The notes: generated from the sequence alone by a model not told the origin. A stretch of DNA of 64,000 nt from Microbacterium sp. (GCF_031180975.1 NZ_JAPSLI010000001.1:1-64000); one strand, 5' to 3'; positions 1 through 8,730 are shown, counted from the first letter of the stretch. A program made the numbers and translations.

Positions 1-91
1 GCAGCTGGTCCGCGACGAACTGGTCGGCGAAGCGCCCGGGGAAGGTCATGAGGTGGTCGGTGGCGATGGAGCCGGTGACTGCGATGCGCAC
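1..91 (-). CDS. PfkB-family carbohydrate kinase, N-terminal fragment
   Basis: Only the first 30 codons are in the window; the gene runs off the left edge. The start is GTG at 91, with AGGAG about 10 nt upstream (102–106). The translation opens with the beta strand and glycine turn RIAVTGSIATDHLMTFPG, the usual N-terminus of ribokinase/PfkB-type sugar or nucleoside kinases. These enzymes phosphorylate a sugar hydroxyl using ATP. The substrate cannot be told from this fragment. It belongs to the Streptomyces-like segment left of the poly-C run. Confidence 0.7.
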   Translation of the reverse strand, partial: MRIAVTGSIATDHLMTFPGRFADQFVADQL

Positions 92-220
92 GGCGTGGAC
101 TCTCCTGAGGGAGGCGGTTTGACACTTCACGCTACCGGGTGAGGACCGCCCGTAGAAGCAGACAAAACTACCCGATAGTAGACCTTTCTTCGTGACCTTC
201 GGCCTGCGTACGGTGCCGAC

Positions 221-430
221 ATGACGAACCTCAGGGTCCACGCCCCCTCTCCGGCCGACCTCGAAGGCGACCTGGCGTCGCTGCGCGGTGACTGCGCCCG
301 GATGGCTCCCCGCTGGGCGGCTCCGGACCGGGTCGCCGCCCGGCCCGTCCCCCCGTCCCTGATCCACGGCGTGACCGTGCCGCCGGCGTCGGCCCGGCTC
401 CTGGACGCGATGTCGGAGTACGGCGACTGA
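221..430 (+). CDS. small hypothetical protein (69 aa), Streptomyces-like
   Basis: A 69-residue soluble protein read from ATG at 221. I recognise no domain. It has no signal peptide, no membrane segment and no cysteine pairs. An acidic-basic N-terminal part (about residues 12–30) is followed by a proline-rich stretch and a short C-terminal helix. It lies between the divergent kinase gene and a membrane-protein gene. The composition is believable for a real Streptomyces protein, but the only support is the open frame in a sensible position. It could be spurious. Confidence 0.5.
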   Translation: MTNLRVHAPSPADLEGDLASLRGDCARMAPRWAAPDRVAARPVPPSLIHGVTVPPASARLLDAMSEYGD

Positions 431-619
431 GCCGTAGGGCGACCGGGCCGTCCCCGGAGCCGCCGCCGACCGGACCGGCGCTCCAGGGGAACCGTGCGCT
501 CCCCCGCTGCGTCCCATCGCTGTCCCCCGTGAAGGGGATGCGGGATACGACCCACCAGCGGTCCCGGCACGACCGGGCAGGGTCTTCCGGGACAGCTGTG
601 CAGCCGAAGGAGCGATGCG

Positions 620-2524
620 GTGAACACCGAGCGACCCGACCACGACGACGCCGAGGCGCGGACCGCCCCGGGCAGCGCGCGCGACACGGGGGGCGCTTCG
701 GGCGGCGGGGAGCCGAGCGCTCCGGAGCGACGGCCCCACCGGGAACGACAGGCCCCCGCACCCTCCGGTGCCGATGCCGTCGCGTCCGGGAGCACGGATC
801 CCCGCACCGGTACCGACGGGCCCCAGGACGCGGAGCACGACGGCGACACCCGGAGCGCCGGGACCGGGGCCGGGGCCGGTGCCGACAGGGTCCCGGACGC
901 CGAGACCGGGACCGGTGCCGCCGGAGCCCCGGGCGCGGAGACCGGGGCCGGTGGTGCCGGGGGCCGGCTCGGCGGTGGGTCCGGGACGCAGGGGGTGGCG
1001 GGTTCCGGCGGCGCGGGGGTGCGTGCCGACGGGGGTCCGGTGGACGGTGCGGGCGAGCCCGTGGTCGGGGACCGGGCCGCCGCGGGCGACCCGTCGTCGT
1101 CCCGGCGGAGGTCACCCGCGCTCGTCGCCGCCGTCGCCGCCGCCGTACTGCTCGCCGGCGGGGGCGGGGCCTATCTCGCCGCCAGTGCCTCCGGCGGTCC
1201 GGGCGGCGGGACGGCGCCGGGGGCCAACGGGGACGCCACTCCCCCGCCGCTCGCGCTCGACGGCTTCTCCGAGGACTCCGGCAACGGGATCGCCCCCGGC
1301 GAGCCCAACCCCTACGGCGCCACCTACCGCGCCGACGGCACGCTCCCGGACGGTCCCGGCTCGGCGCCGGTGTACCGCGCCGGGGGACAGGTCACCCAGG
1401 AGCGGGTGGCCGCGCTGGCGAAGGCGCTGGGGGTCGACGGCAAGCCGGTGGCGGAAGGCGGGGCCTGGCGGATCGGCGGTCAGGACGGCTCCGGGCCCAC
1501 TCTGCGGGTGGACCGGCAGGCACCCGGTGCCTGGACGTTCAGCCGGTACGCCGCGGGCACCGACGCCTGCAAGGGCGCGACGTGCTCGACCCCTCCCACC
1601 GGCGGACCGGCGGTGAGCGAGGCCGTCGCGAAGAAGGCGGCCGCGCCCGTCCTGAAGGCGGTGGGCCAGGACGACGCGAAGCTCGACGCGGGTCAGATCA
1701 CGGGCGGCAACCGCGTGGTGAACGCCGACCCCGAGGTCGGCGGACTGCCCACGCACGGCTGGACGACCGGAGTGGTCGTCGGTGCCGGGGGCGAGGTGGT
1801 CAGGGGCAGCGGCCGGCTCGCGGAGCCGGTGAAGGGGGCCGCGTACCCCGTGGTGAGCGCCGAGGAGGCGCTGGACCTGATGAACGCGGCGCCGGGCGCC
1901 GGCCACCGCGCGGGGATCGGCGGCTGCGCCAGTCCCGTACCGCTGGAGGAGCAGGGGCACCAGGAGCCGTGCGGTACGGCGACGATCCCGCCGGAGAAGG
2001 ACACGCTCACCGTCCGCTCGGCGGTGTTCGGGCTGGCCGCGCACGCCGTGGACGGCCGGCCGGCCCTCGTGCCGTCCTGGCTGTTCGAGGTGCGGCCGGC
2101 GGGTCCGGGGGACGCCCTCACGGTGACGTACCCGGCGGTGGACCCGGAGTACCTGGCCCCGCAGGACCGGTCGGGGCGGCCCAGCTCCGGGCCGACCGCG
2201 CCGGGCGACGAACCGACCTCCACCCGGAACGTCGCCGTCGAGGGCTACACCGCCGAGGGCACGGAGCTGACCGTGGCCTTCACGGGCGGGGTGTGCGCCG
2301 ACTACGAGGCGACGGCGAGCGAGAGCGCGGACCGGGTGACGGTCACCGTGACCGAGACGAAGCGGACGGACAAGGTCTGCATCCTGATCGCCAAGGAGTA
2401 CCGGCAGACGGTGCGGCTGGAGGAACCGCTGGGCGGCCGTGAGGTCGTGGGCGCGGACGGCGAGCCGGTCCCGCTCCTGAAGGACGGCGCGCGGCTGCCG
2501 GCACCGCCCTCCGGGGCGCGGTAG
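620..2524 (+). CDS. single-pass membrane protein with long disordered N-terminus
   Basis: 634 residues from GTG 620, preceded by AAGGAG at 607–612. Residues 1 to about 160 are a low-complexity Gly/Ala/Asp/Pro-rich cytoplasmic tail. One hydrophobic helix follows at about 170–190 (ALVAAVAAAVLLAGGGGAYL). The remainder is a predicted extracytoplasmic domain. It contains spaced cysteine pairs (DACKGATC; GCASP…EPCG; GVCADY…VCIL) that could form disulfides outside the cell. No catalytic motif is visible. This layout is typical of Streptomyces membrane proteins of unknown function. GC content is visibly higher than in genes to the right of the poly-C run. Confidence 0.75.
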   Translation: MNTERPDHDDAEARTAPGSARDTGGASGGGEPSAPERRPHRERQAPAPSGADAVASGSTDPRTGTDGPQDAEHDGDTRSAGTGAGAGADRVPDAETGTGAAGAPGAETGAGGAGGRLGGGSGTQGVAGSGGAGVRADGGPVDGAGEPVVGDRAAAGDPSSSRRRSPALVAAVAAAVLLAGGGGAYLAASASGGPGGGTAPGANGDATPPPLALDGFSEDSGNGIAPGEPNPYGATYRADGTLPDGPGSAPVYRAGGQVTQERVAALAKALGVDGKPVAEGGAWRIGGQDGSGPTLRVDRQAPGAWTFSRYAAGTDACKGATCSTPPTGGPAVSEAVAKKAAAPVLKAVGQDDAKLDAGQITGGNRVVNADPEVGGLPTHGWTTGVVVGAGGEVVRGSGRLAEPVKGAAYPVVSAEEALDLMNAAPGAGHRAGIGGCASPVPLEEQGHQEPCGTATIPPEKDTLTVRSAVFGLAAHAVDGRPALVPSWLFEVRPAGPGDALTVTYPAVDPEYLAPQDRSGRPSSGPTAPGDEPTSTRNVAVEGYTAEGTELTVAFTGGVCADYEATASESADRVTVTVTETKRTDKVCILIAKEYRQTVRLEEPLGGREVVGADGEPVPLLKDGARLPAPPSGAR

Positions 2525-2559
2525 GCCCGGGCGCGGGCCCCGCGGACATGCCGGAGGCG

Positions 2560-2584
2560 GCGGCCCCCCATCGGGGGGGGCCGC
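2560..2584 (+). terminator. GC hairpin after the membrane-protein gene
   Basis: GCGGCCCCCC at 2560–2569 pairs with GGGGGGCCGC at 2575–2584 across a 5-nt loop, 35 nt after the stop codon at 2522–2524. There is no U-tract, which is common for Streptomyces terminators. Confidence 0.6.
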
Positions 2585-2632
2585 GGCTGCGCCCTCACCA
2601 ACCCCTGGGCCGGCCTCGGCCCCGGGGTGCCG

Positions 2633-2654
2633 CCCCCCCCCCCCCCCCCCCCCC
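2633..2654. other. 22-nt poly-C run marking a suspected chimeric junction
   Basis: Twenty-two uninterrupted C residues separate the Streptomyces-like segment from Microbacteriaceae-like sequence. Nothing comparable occurs elsewhere in the window. The 55 nt to the right (2655–2709) hold no gene that I can assign. The exact edge of the right-hand genome may lie anywhere from 2655 to about 2740, because the C-terminus of the next gene is also slightly unusual. Confidence 0.85.
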
Positions 2655-2709
2655 ACATCGCCTGACCGCCGACGGACTCAGCGCGGCACAGAGATCGCTT
2701 TGGGCAAGA

Positions 2710-3387
2710 TCACGGACACCGTGCCGAGCGGCCCTGCGCCGTCTCCTCGGTGAAGTCCGCGACCAGCGGGGCGAGCGCGCTCCCCACCTCGTCGGCGGGG
2801 AGCTTGCGGCCCTTCACCTCGAACGAGTGGCCGCCGCCGTCGATCCAGGCGATCCGGGCATCCTGACAGGACGCCACTGCCTCCTCGAGCTGCGACAGCG
2901 GCTGAACGAAAGGATCGTTCGTGCCCTCCACGAACAGCTGAGGAGGCGCCACCGCCGGCAGGTGCTCCACACGCGGCTTCTCGGGCCTGCCGGGCGGATG
3001 CAGCGGATAGCCGAGGTAGACGAGCCCGTCCACCTGCAGCCCCTCCGCCACCGCCATCGACGCCATGCGCCCGCCGTACGACTTGCCGCACGCCCACACG
3101 CGCGCGCCGGGAGCCTGGACCCGCGCCCATTCGACCACCGCGTTCCAGGTGAGGATCGCGTGCGCAGCCGGGCCCGGCATCCGCCGCCCCGCCTCCACGT
3201 AGGGGAAGTTGAAGCGCAGCGTGGCGAGGTCCCGCTCGCGCAACCCGGCGGCGAACCCGCGGAGGAACGGATGGTCCATCCCGGCCCCGGCGCCGTGCGC
3301 GATGGCGATGACGCCGCGTGATCCGTCCACCGGCTCCCACGCCAGCGACACCGAAACGGGACCGCTCGGCAGTGCCACCTCGAGCAT
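2710..3387 (-). CDS. alpha/beta hydrolase, dienelactone-hydrolase/Tex30-like
   Basis: 225 residues from ATG 3387. Visible catalytic elements are an oxyanion strand AHGAGAG (about 30–36), the nucleophile elbow GKSYGG with Ser103, an acid at Asp158 (EGTNDPF) and His187 (GGGHSFE). This matches the short cytoplasmic KANL3/Tex30-type hydrolases, whose natural substrates are mostly unknown. The start overlaps the stop of the upstream gene as TGATG, so translation is probably coupled; GTG at 3390 is an alternative start. It is the last gene of a three-gene minus-strand operon. The last ~9 residues (AQGRSARCP) look atypical and lie close to the suspected junction, so the true C-terminus may differ. 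Confidence 0.8.
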   Translation of the reverse strand: MLEVALPSGPVSVSLAWEPVDGSRGVIAIAHGAGAGMDHPFLRGFAAGLRERDLATLRFNFPYVEAGRRMPGPAAHAILTWNAVVEWARVQAPGARVWACGKSYGGRMASMAVAEGLQVDGLVYLGYPLHPPGRPEKPRVEHLPAVAPPQLFVEGTNDPFVQPLSQLEEAVASCQDARIAWIDGGGHSFEVKGRKLPADEVGSALAPLVADFTEETAQGRSARCP

Positions 3388-3794
3388 CACGTCGCCGACC
3401 TCCCGAACGGAATCCGCACGACCTCACCGCGCCGAGCACGAAGCGTCCCGACGATCACCACCACCAGGTGCACGACGCACACCACCACGTACAGCGTCAT
3501 CGGGATGGCGACCGGAAAGAGTCCGCGCGGCTGCGGCGGCATCCACAGCAGGGCGACAGCGATGCCGAGCTGCAGCACCAGCAATCCGGTGGAGACGAGA
3601 AGGAAAAAGGTGCCCCACCGCTTCGCCGAGCGAGCGTTCGCGGCCGCGAGCGGCCCCTGACGAGAGAGCGAGCCGTAGGCGGCGACCATCCCGCCACCCG
3701 CCGCCAAGGGACCCAGCAGCGGGATGGGCAGCAGCACGAGTAGCCCGAGAGCCCACGCCGAGGCGCCCGTGGCCGGTCGCGCCGACTGCGTCAT
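3387..3794 (-). CDS. small membrane protein (DUF4870-like)
   Basis: 135 residues with about four hydrophobic segments (about 12–30, 33–50, 62–85 and 95–120). They are joined by a basic loop containing NARSAKRW. The layout resembles the DUF4870/Tic20-like small membrane proteins, but I cannot confirm the family by eye. Its ATG overlaps the stop of the upstream stress-protein gene by 4 nt, and its own stop overlaps the hydrolase start. The three genes are therefore probably co-translated. Confidence 0.7.
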   Translation of the reverse strand: MTQSARPATGASAWALGLLVLLPIPLLGPLAAGGGMVAAYGSLSRQGPLAAANARSAKRWGTFFLLVSTGLLVLQLGIAVALLWMPPQPRGLFPVAIPMTLYVVVCVVHLVVVIVGTLRARRGEVVRIPFGRSAT

Positions 3795-4594
3795 CGCCCG
3801 GTGGACGGCTCGCCGCCGGAGGATCCACCGGGCTCGCCGCCCGGCACGTCTCCACCGGGCCCGCCCTGACCAGGCACGTCGCCACCCGGGGCGGAAGCGT
3901 CACCGACCTGCACCCCACCGACTTCGCCCTCGGGCACCTCCCCCGGCACGGGGGAACCGGCCCGCTCGGGAGCCGGCGGGGCGGGCTGCGGCGGCGGCAC
4001 CACGTGCGGCTGATGCGGCGTCCCACCGGCAGCGGCTCCTGTCGCCGCCCCCTGACCACCGCCGGGCGTGATCCGCTCGCCGTACTTCGGCGGCTCGCTG
4101 AGATCCACCGGCGGCTTCGGCGTCTCGACCCGCTGCGGCCCCAGCACCTGGCGCGCCTTCGCCAGCGACCGCGGCTGCACGCGCACCTCATAGTGATCGG
4201 CGACCATCTGCGTGATGCTGGCGAAATCGCGGCGCCGGCGCACGATGGCGTAGGTCACCAGGCTCATGATCATTCCCAGCGCGACGCCGATGAAGACGAA
4301 CCCGAGGAACAGCGACACCGGCGCGTCGGGGGTGCCGAACAGCATCCACGCCGACAGGAAGAGTCCGATCAGCACGCCGTTGATCGCACCCGATCGCGCG
4401 GCCGCCGCGTATCCGAGGCGACCCGTCACCCGCTCGACCGTGCGCACGCCCTCGCCGACGATCACGATGTCGCGCGCGGGCACCTCCCCCGCGATCAGCT
4501 TCGAGACGATCTGCTGCGCCCCCTCGTACTCACGGGACGAGGCGACCACCTCGCCGATGTCGGTGCCGTTCGCCGGACGATTCAGCATGCTCAT
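3791..4594 (-). CDS. general stress protein 17M (YflT)-like membrane protein
   Basis: 267 residues from ATG 4594. This start is preferred to an upstream extension that would overlap the divergent gene. Residues about 14–55 form a YflT-like domain (REYEGAQQIVSKL, followed by the DIVIVGEG strand). Two membrane helices follow at about 68–85 and 92–115. A Pro/Gly-rich, probably disordered tail starts at about 165 and ends in acidic Gly-rich repeats. The family is linked to general stress responses; its biochemical role is unknown. It is the first gene of the three-gene operon and is divergent from the MgtE-N gene. Confidence 0.75.
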   Translation of the reverse strand: MSMLNRPANGTDIGEVVASSREYEGAQQIVSKLIAGEVPARDIVIVGEGVRTVERVTGRLGYAAAARSGAINGVLIGLFLSAWMLFGTPDAPVSLFLGFVFIGVALGMIMSLVTYAIVRRRRDFASITQMVADHYEVRVQPRSLAKARQVLGPQRVETPKPPVDLSEPPKYGERITPGGGQGAATGAAAGGTPHQPHVVPPPQPAPPAPERAGSPVPGEVPEGEVGGVQVGDASAPGGDVPGQGGPGGDVPGGEPGGSSGGEPSTGR

Positions 4595-4680
4595 CCGGCC
4601 ATTCTTCCACGCCGCCTGCAATCGCCGCCCTGTGGCGACATCCCGGCTGCCCGCCCCGGCTCGCGGACTACGCTGGACAG

Positions 4681-5943
4681 GTGAGCACACAACGGGTTTT
4701 CGTCGCGCGCCTGGCCGGGTGCGCCGTCTTCGACCCCGTGGGCGACCGGCTCGGCAAGGTCCGTGACGTCGTCATCGTGTACCGAAGTACGGCAGCGCCC
4801 CGCGTGATCGGGCTCGTCGTGGAGATTCCCGGTCGTCGCCAGGTGTTCCTCTCCATCGGCCGCGTCACCTCGATCCGGGCCGGCCAGGTCATCACCACCG
4901 GCCTCATCAACGTGCGCCGCTTCCAGCCCCGCCCCGGCGAGATGCGCGTGCTCGCCGAGTACGTCGGCCGCCGTGTGCGACTCGTGGACGGCAGCGGCAC
5001 CGCCGTCGTCGAGGACGTCGCCATCGAGCAGGACCGGCACGGCGAATGGGCCATCAGCCAGCTGTTCCTGCGCAAGGCGAAGACCAGCGCGTCGCCGTTC
5101 GCGAAAGGTCCCACCACGTTCGCGTCGTGGAACGAGGTGGCCGAGCTGCGCCAGCCCGGTGAGTCCCAGTCGGCCGAGCAGCTCATCGCCAGCTATTCCG
5201 AACTGCACGCCGCCGACCTCGCCACGACACTGCTCGACCTGCCCCAGCAGCGCATGATCGAGGTCGCCGAAGAGCTGCCGGACGAGCGCCTCGCCGACGC
5301 GCTCGAGGAGATGCCGGAGGACGAGCAGGTGCACATCCTCGACCGGCTGGGAGACGAGCGCGCCGCGGACATCCTCGACCAGATGGAACCCGACGACGCC
5401 GCCGACCTGCTCGCGCAGCTGCCGCCGAAGCGACTGGAGCAGCTGCTCGCGCTGATGGACCCCGAGGAGGCGGAGGACGTCAGGATGCTGCTGCGCTATG
5501 GCGCGGACACCGCGGGCGGCCTGATGACGCCCGAGCCCATCATCCTCTCCGCCGACGCCACCGTCGCCGAGGCGCTCGCAGTGATCCGCCGCCACGAACT
5601 GCACCCGGCCCTCGCCGCCGCCGTGTTCGTGACGCTCCCGCCGTTCGAGACGCCCACCGGGCGCCTTCTCGGCGTCGTGCACTTCCAGCGGATGCTGCGC
5701 TACCCGCCGCACGAACGGCTCGGCGCCATCCTCGACGACACCCTCGAACCGGTGTCGGTCACCGCGTCGGCCGCCGAGGTCGCCCGTCTGCTCGCCAGCT
5801 ACGACCTGGTGTCGCTGCCCGTCATCGACTCCGCGCACCGCCTGGTCGGTGCGGTGAGCGTGGACGACGTGCTCGACTACCTGCTCCCCGGCGACTGGCG
5901 CACGCACGACGCCGACGAGACCGAGAGCGGGGCGGCGCGATGA
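4681..5943 (+). CDS. PRC-barrel / MgtE N-domain / CBS-domain protein
   Basis: 420 residues from GTG 4681. The N-terminal ~135 residues look like tandem PRC-barrel strands. Residues about 165–285 are the helical superhelix of the MgtE N-terminal domain (LLAQLPPKRLEQLLALMDPEEAEDV). Residues about 285–400 are a paired CBS domain (GGLMTPEPIIL… SLPVIDSAHRLVGAVSVDDVLDYL). There is no membrane channel, so it is not a transporter itself. It is probably a cytosolic Mg2+/nucleotide-sensing relative of MgtE. Its stop overlaps the next start as ATGA. The tatB/mrp/MgtE-N neighbourhood is conserved in Actinobacteria, including mycobacteria. Confidence 0.85.
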   Translation: MSTQRVFVARLAGCAVFDPVGDRLGKVRDVVIVYRSTAAPRVIGLVVEIPGRRQVFLSIGRVTSIRAGQVITTGLINVRRFQPRPGEMRVLAEYVGRRVRLVDGSGTAVVEDVAIEQDRHGEWAISQLFLRKAKTSASPFAKGPTTFASWNEVAELRQPGESQSAEQLIASYSELHAADLATTLLDLPQQRMIEVAEELPDERLADALEEMPEDEQVHILDRLGDERAADILDQMEPDDAADLLAQLPPKRLEQLLALMDPEEAEDVRMLLRYGADTAGGLMTPEPIILSADATVAEALAVIRRHELHPALAAAVFVTLPPFETPTGRLLGVVHFQRMLRYPPHERLGAILDDTLEPVSVTASAAEVARLLASYDLVSLPVIDSAHRLVGAVSVDDVLDYLLPGDWRTHDADETESGAAR

Positions 5944-6503
5944 TGGCCCGGTCCCCTCGCCTCGACACTCCGCTCGGGCGCGGCAGTGCCACCCGCGGCG
6001 CGGCGCCCTCGCGCGACCGTTTCGGACGCTTCACGGAGTGGGTCGCCCGCGCCATGGGCACTCCCGCGTTCCTGCTGCTGCTCACCCTGTTCTGCGCGGC
6101 CTGGATCGCGTGGAACACCCTCATGCCGAAGCACCTGCGCTTCGACGATGCCGCCCTCGGCTTCACCGCGCTCACCCTGATGCTGTCGCTGCAGGCGTCG
6201 TACGCCGCGCCGCTGATCCTGCTCGCGCAGAACCGGCAGGACGACCGCGACCGCGTGCAGATCGAGCAGGACCGCCAGCGCGCCGAACGCAACCTGGCGG
6301 ACACCGAATACCTCGCCCGCGAGATCGTGGCGCTGCGCCTGGCCCTCGACGAGCGCACCGCGCAGACCGTCACCAGAGACGTGCTGCGGCAGGAGCTGAA
6401 GTCGCTGCTCGCCGACCTGGAGCACTCGGACGGCGCCCGGCCGGCCGACCGCGATCCGGCGGATTCCGCGGCCCGCCGTGACGACGACGAGCGGCGACGA
6501 TGA
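5940..6503 (+). CDS. DUF1003 membrane protein
   Basis: 187 residues. A basic N-terminus is followed by two membrane helices (about 42–60 and 77–96) around the DUF1003 signature SLQASYAAPLILLAQNRQDDRDR. A charged cytoplasmic coiled-coil follows (about 105–160). Function is unknown; the family often lies beside MgtE-N genes. It overlaps both neighbours by ATGA, so MgtE-N, DUF1003 and mrp look like a translationally coupled operon. Confidence 0.85.
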   Translation: MMARSPRLDTPLGRGSATRGAAPSRDRFGRFTEWVARAMGTPAFLLLLTLFCAAWIAWNTLMPKHLRFDDAALGFTALTLMLSLQASYAAPLILLAQNRQDDRDRVQIEQDRQRAERNLADTEYLAREIVALRLALDERTAQTVTRDVLRQELKSLLADLEHSDGARPADRDPADSAARRDDDERRR

Positions 6504-7621
6504 CCCTCGCCGAACGGGTGCGCGACGCGGTCGCCGCCGTCACCGACCCGGAGCTGCGGCGTCCCATCGGCGATCTCGACATGGTGCGGGACGTGCGCGT
6601 GAGCGGCGCGACGGCGCACGTCGCGATCGTGCTCACGATCGTCGGTTGCCCGGCCGCCCAGCGCATCGAGTCGGATGTGCGGGATGCCGCGGCATCCGTT
6701 CCCGGTGTGGACGAGGTGACCGTCGACGTCGGCGTGATGACTCCCGACGAGCGCCGCGCCCTGACCGAGAAGCTGCGCGCCGGGCGACCGGCGCGGCACA
6801 TGCCGTTCGGCCCCGACTCTCTCACCAGGGTGATCCTCGTCTCCAGTGGCAAGGGCGGCGTCGGCAAGTCGACGGTGACGGCGAACCTCGCCGTGTCGCT
6901 GTCGCAGCTGGGTCTGCGGGTGGGGCTGATCGACGCGGACGTGCACGGGTTCTCCATTCCGGGGCTGCTGGGCATCCCCCCGGGGACCCAGCCGACGCGT
7001 CTGGACGACCTCATGCTCCCGCCGGTCGCGCACGGCGTGAAGGCGGTGTCGATCGGCATGTTCCTGCGCGACGGCGAGGCCGTCGTCGCCTGGCGGGGGC
7101 CGATGCTGCACCGTACCGTGCAGCAGTTCCTCACCGACGTGTTCTTCGGCGACCTCGACGTGCTGCTCGTGGACATGCCGCCCGGCACCGGTGACGTGGC
7201 GATCTCGATCGGGCAGATCCTGCCCCACGCCGAGGTGCTCGTCGTCACCACCCCGCAGCAGGCGGCGGCGGAGGTCGCGATCCGCAGCGGCCTGGTCGCC
7301 CGGCAGACGGGTCAGCGCGTGATCGGGGTGGTGGAGAACATGGCGGCTCTCTCCCTGCCCGACGGCACCACGCTCGAGCTGTTCGGTTCCGGGGGCGGCG
7401 AAGCGGTGGCCCGCGCGTTGTCCGCCGACGGGCAGGACGTCCCGCTGCTGGCATCCGTCCCGCTCAGCCCGGCGCTGCGCGTCGGCGGCGACGACGGGCG
7501 CCCTGTCGTCCTCGAGAATCCCGCGGATGCCGCCGCCGCCGCGATCATCGACCTCGCGGGCGCCATCGCGGCGCTGGGGCGCGACCTGCCGCGACGGCCC
7601 CTGCCGATGCGCGTGTCCTGA
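6500..7621 (+). CDS. mrp: Mrp/NBP35-type iron–sulfur carrier P-loop ATPase
   Basis: 373 residues. Residues 1–85 form a MIP18/DUF59-type domain (TDPELRRPIGDL… TIVGCPAAQ). The deviant Walker A SSGKGGVGKST lies at 115–125 and the Walker B-like VDMPPGTGD further on. These are hallmarks of the cytosolic ATPases that carry or transfer Fe–S clusters. The paired C-terminal cysteines of E. coli ApbC are absent; the region after ENM reads ALSLPDGTTLELFGSGGG. That loss appears usual for actinobacterial members, so any cluster handling must use other residues such as Cys50. The stop codon directly abuts the convergent tatB stop. Confidence 0.9.
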   Translation: MTLAERVRDAVAAVTDPELRRPIGDLDMVRDVRVSGATAHVAIVLTIVGCPAAQRIESDVRDAAASVPGVDEVTVDVGVMTPDERRALTEKLRAGRPARHMPFGPDSLTRVILVSSGKGGVGKSTVTANLAVSLSQLGLRVGLIDADVHGFSIPGLLGIPPGTQPTRLDDLMLPPVAHGVKAVSIGMFLRDGEAVVAWRGPMLHRTVQQFLTDVFFGDLDVLLVDMPPGTGDVAISIGQILPHAEVLVVTTPQQAAAEVAIRSGLVARQTGQRVIGVVENMAALSLPDGTTLELFGSGGGEAVARALSADGQDVPLLASVPLSPALRVGGDDGRPVVLENPADAAAAAIIDLAGAIAALGRDLPRRPLPMRVS

Positions 7622-8014
7622 TCAGGTCGCCTCGGCGTCGAACGGCGGCGGGGTGCTGCTACTGAAGGTCGTGCGGGTCAGTCGCGGCCGCGGGGGCGGC
7701 GTGACCGGGTCGGTCGCCACGGCGGCGGAGGACGCAGGCGCGGCCGAATCGAACGACGGTTCCTCGAACAGAGCGTCGCGGATGATCCGCCTCGGGTCGT
7801 ACTGTCGCGGGTCGAGCTTGCGCCAGTCGACGTCGTCGATGTCCGGCCCGAGCTCCTCCCGCATCTTCGACTTCGTCTCGCGCAGATACTCGCCCGCTCG
7901 GCGCACGAAACGCGCGAAGCTCTCGGCGGCCTTCGGCAGACGCTCCGGGCCGATGATGAGCACAGCGACAAGGCCGATGAGCAGCAGCTTGTCGAAGGTC
8001 AACCCGAGTTCCAT
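7622..8014 (-). CDS. tatB: Sec-independent protein translocase subunit TatB
   Basis: 130 residues. There is one N-terminal membrane helix (about 5–22, DKLLLIGLVAVLIIGPERLP), with the Gly-Pro hinge typical of TatA/B. An amphipathic helix follows (KAAESFARFVRRAGEYLRET), then an acidic and proline-rich tail. The tail length fits TatB better than TatA. With TatC it forms the receptor that recognises twin-arginine signal peptides of folded exported proteins. It is convergent with mrp and divergent from the O-methyltransferase, the arrangement also seen around mycobacterial tatB. Confidence 0.9.
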   Translation of the reverse strand: MELGLTFDKLLLIGLVAVLIIGPERLPKAAESFARFVRRAGEYLRETKSKMREELGPDIDDVDWRKLDPRQYDPRRIIRDALFEEPSFDSAAPASSAAVATDPVTPPPRPRLTRTTFSSSTPPPFDAEAT

Positions 8015-8100
8015 CCCTCCAGGCTACCCGTCGCGCCTCCCCTTCCGATGCACTCCGGCCGCTTACGCTGGAGGCACCGGCTTCCCCAGGAGATCAAGCA

Positions 8101-8730
8101 ATGAGCGAGCACGACGCGAACGCCCGATTCGCCAGCGAGACCATCGTCGAACCCACTGCGATCGCCAGGGCCCGCGCCCACGCCCTCGAACTCGGGGCGG
8201 CGCCGCTGAGCCCCAGCATCGGCGCGCAGTGCGCTGTCCTCGCCGCGGCGTCGGGCGCACGATCCATCGTCGAGATCGGCACGGGCGCGGGGGTGTCGGG
8301 ACTGTGGCTGCTCCGCGGCGCCCCGCAGGCGGTGCTCACCACCATCGACAGCGAGCCGGAGCATCTCGCCGCCGCGCGCCAAGCGTTCGCCGACGCCAAG
8401 GTGCCGCCCGCGCGCGCCCGGTTCATCACCGGACGGGCCGCCGACGTGCTGCCGCGCATGAACGAGAGCTCGTACGACATCGTGCTCGTGGACGCCGACC
8501 CGGAGAACGTCATCGAGTACGTCGAGCACGGCCTGCGCCTGGTGCGCACCGGCGGGCTCGTGCTCGTGCCGCGCGTGCTCGGCGGCGGCCGCGTCGCCGA
8601 TCCGGTGCAGCGCGACGCGGTCACCACCGCGTACCGCTCGGTGGTGCAGGAGACCCAGGAGTCGCAAGCAGTGCTGTCGGCCCTCACCACCGTCGGCGAG
8701 GGAATGCTGCAGCTCGCCCGCACGGCCTGA
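8101..8730 (+). CDS. class I SAM-dependent O-methyltransferase (family 3)
   Basis: 209 residues from ATG 8101, with CAGGAG about 9 nt upstream. The AdoMet-binding glycine loop IVEIGTGAGVSGLWL and the acidic end of strand 2 (TTIDSEPEHLAAARQAF) are clear. Motif DIVLVDADPENVIEYVEHG matches the catechol-O-methyltransferase-like family 3. The actinobacterial orthologue sits next to the tat/sigE region in mycobacteria; its substrate is unknown. A strong hairpin follows the stop. Confidence 0.85.
   Translation: MSEHDANARFASETIVEPTAIARARAHALELGAAPLSPSIGAQCAVLAAASGARSIVEIGTGAGVSGLWLLRGAPQAVLTTIDSEPEHLAAARQAFADAKVPPARARFITGRAADVLPRMNESSYDIVLVDADPENVIEYVEHGLRLVRTGGLVLVPRVLGGGRVADPVQRDAVTTAYRSVVQETQESQAVLSALTTVGEGMLQLARTA

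Noticed and set aside
529-2442. Long Arg-rich open frame overlapping the Streptomyces-like membrane-protein gene
   Set aside because: It is an off-frame shadow in very GC-rich DNA with an implausible Arg/Gly composition; the frame from 620 has a ribosome site and a membrane helix.
2678-3439. Alternative minus-strand frame across the hydrolase
   Set aside because: It lacks the catalytic motifs that are intact in the 2710–3387 frame and is rich in Arg/Gly.
6500-7621. Missing cysteine pair in Mrp as a sign of a broken gene
   Set aside because: The rest of the protein is intact, and actinobacterial Mrp proteins commonly lack this pair.
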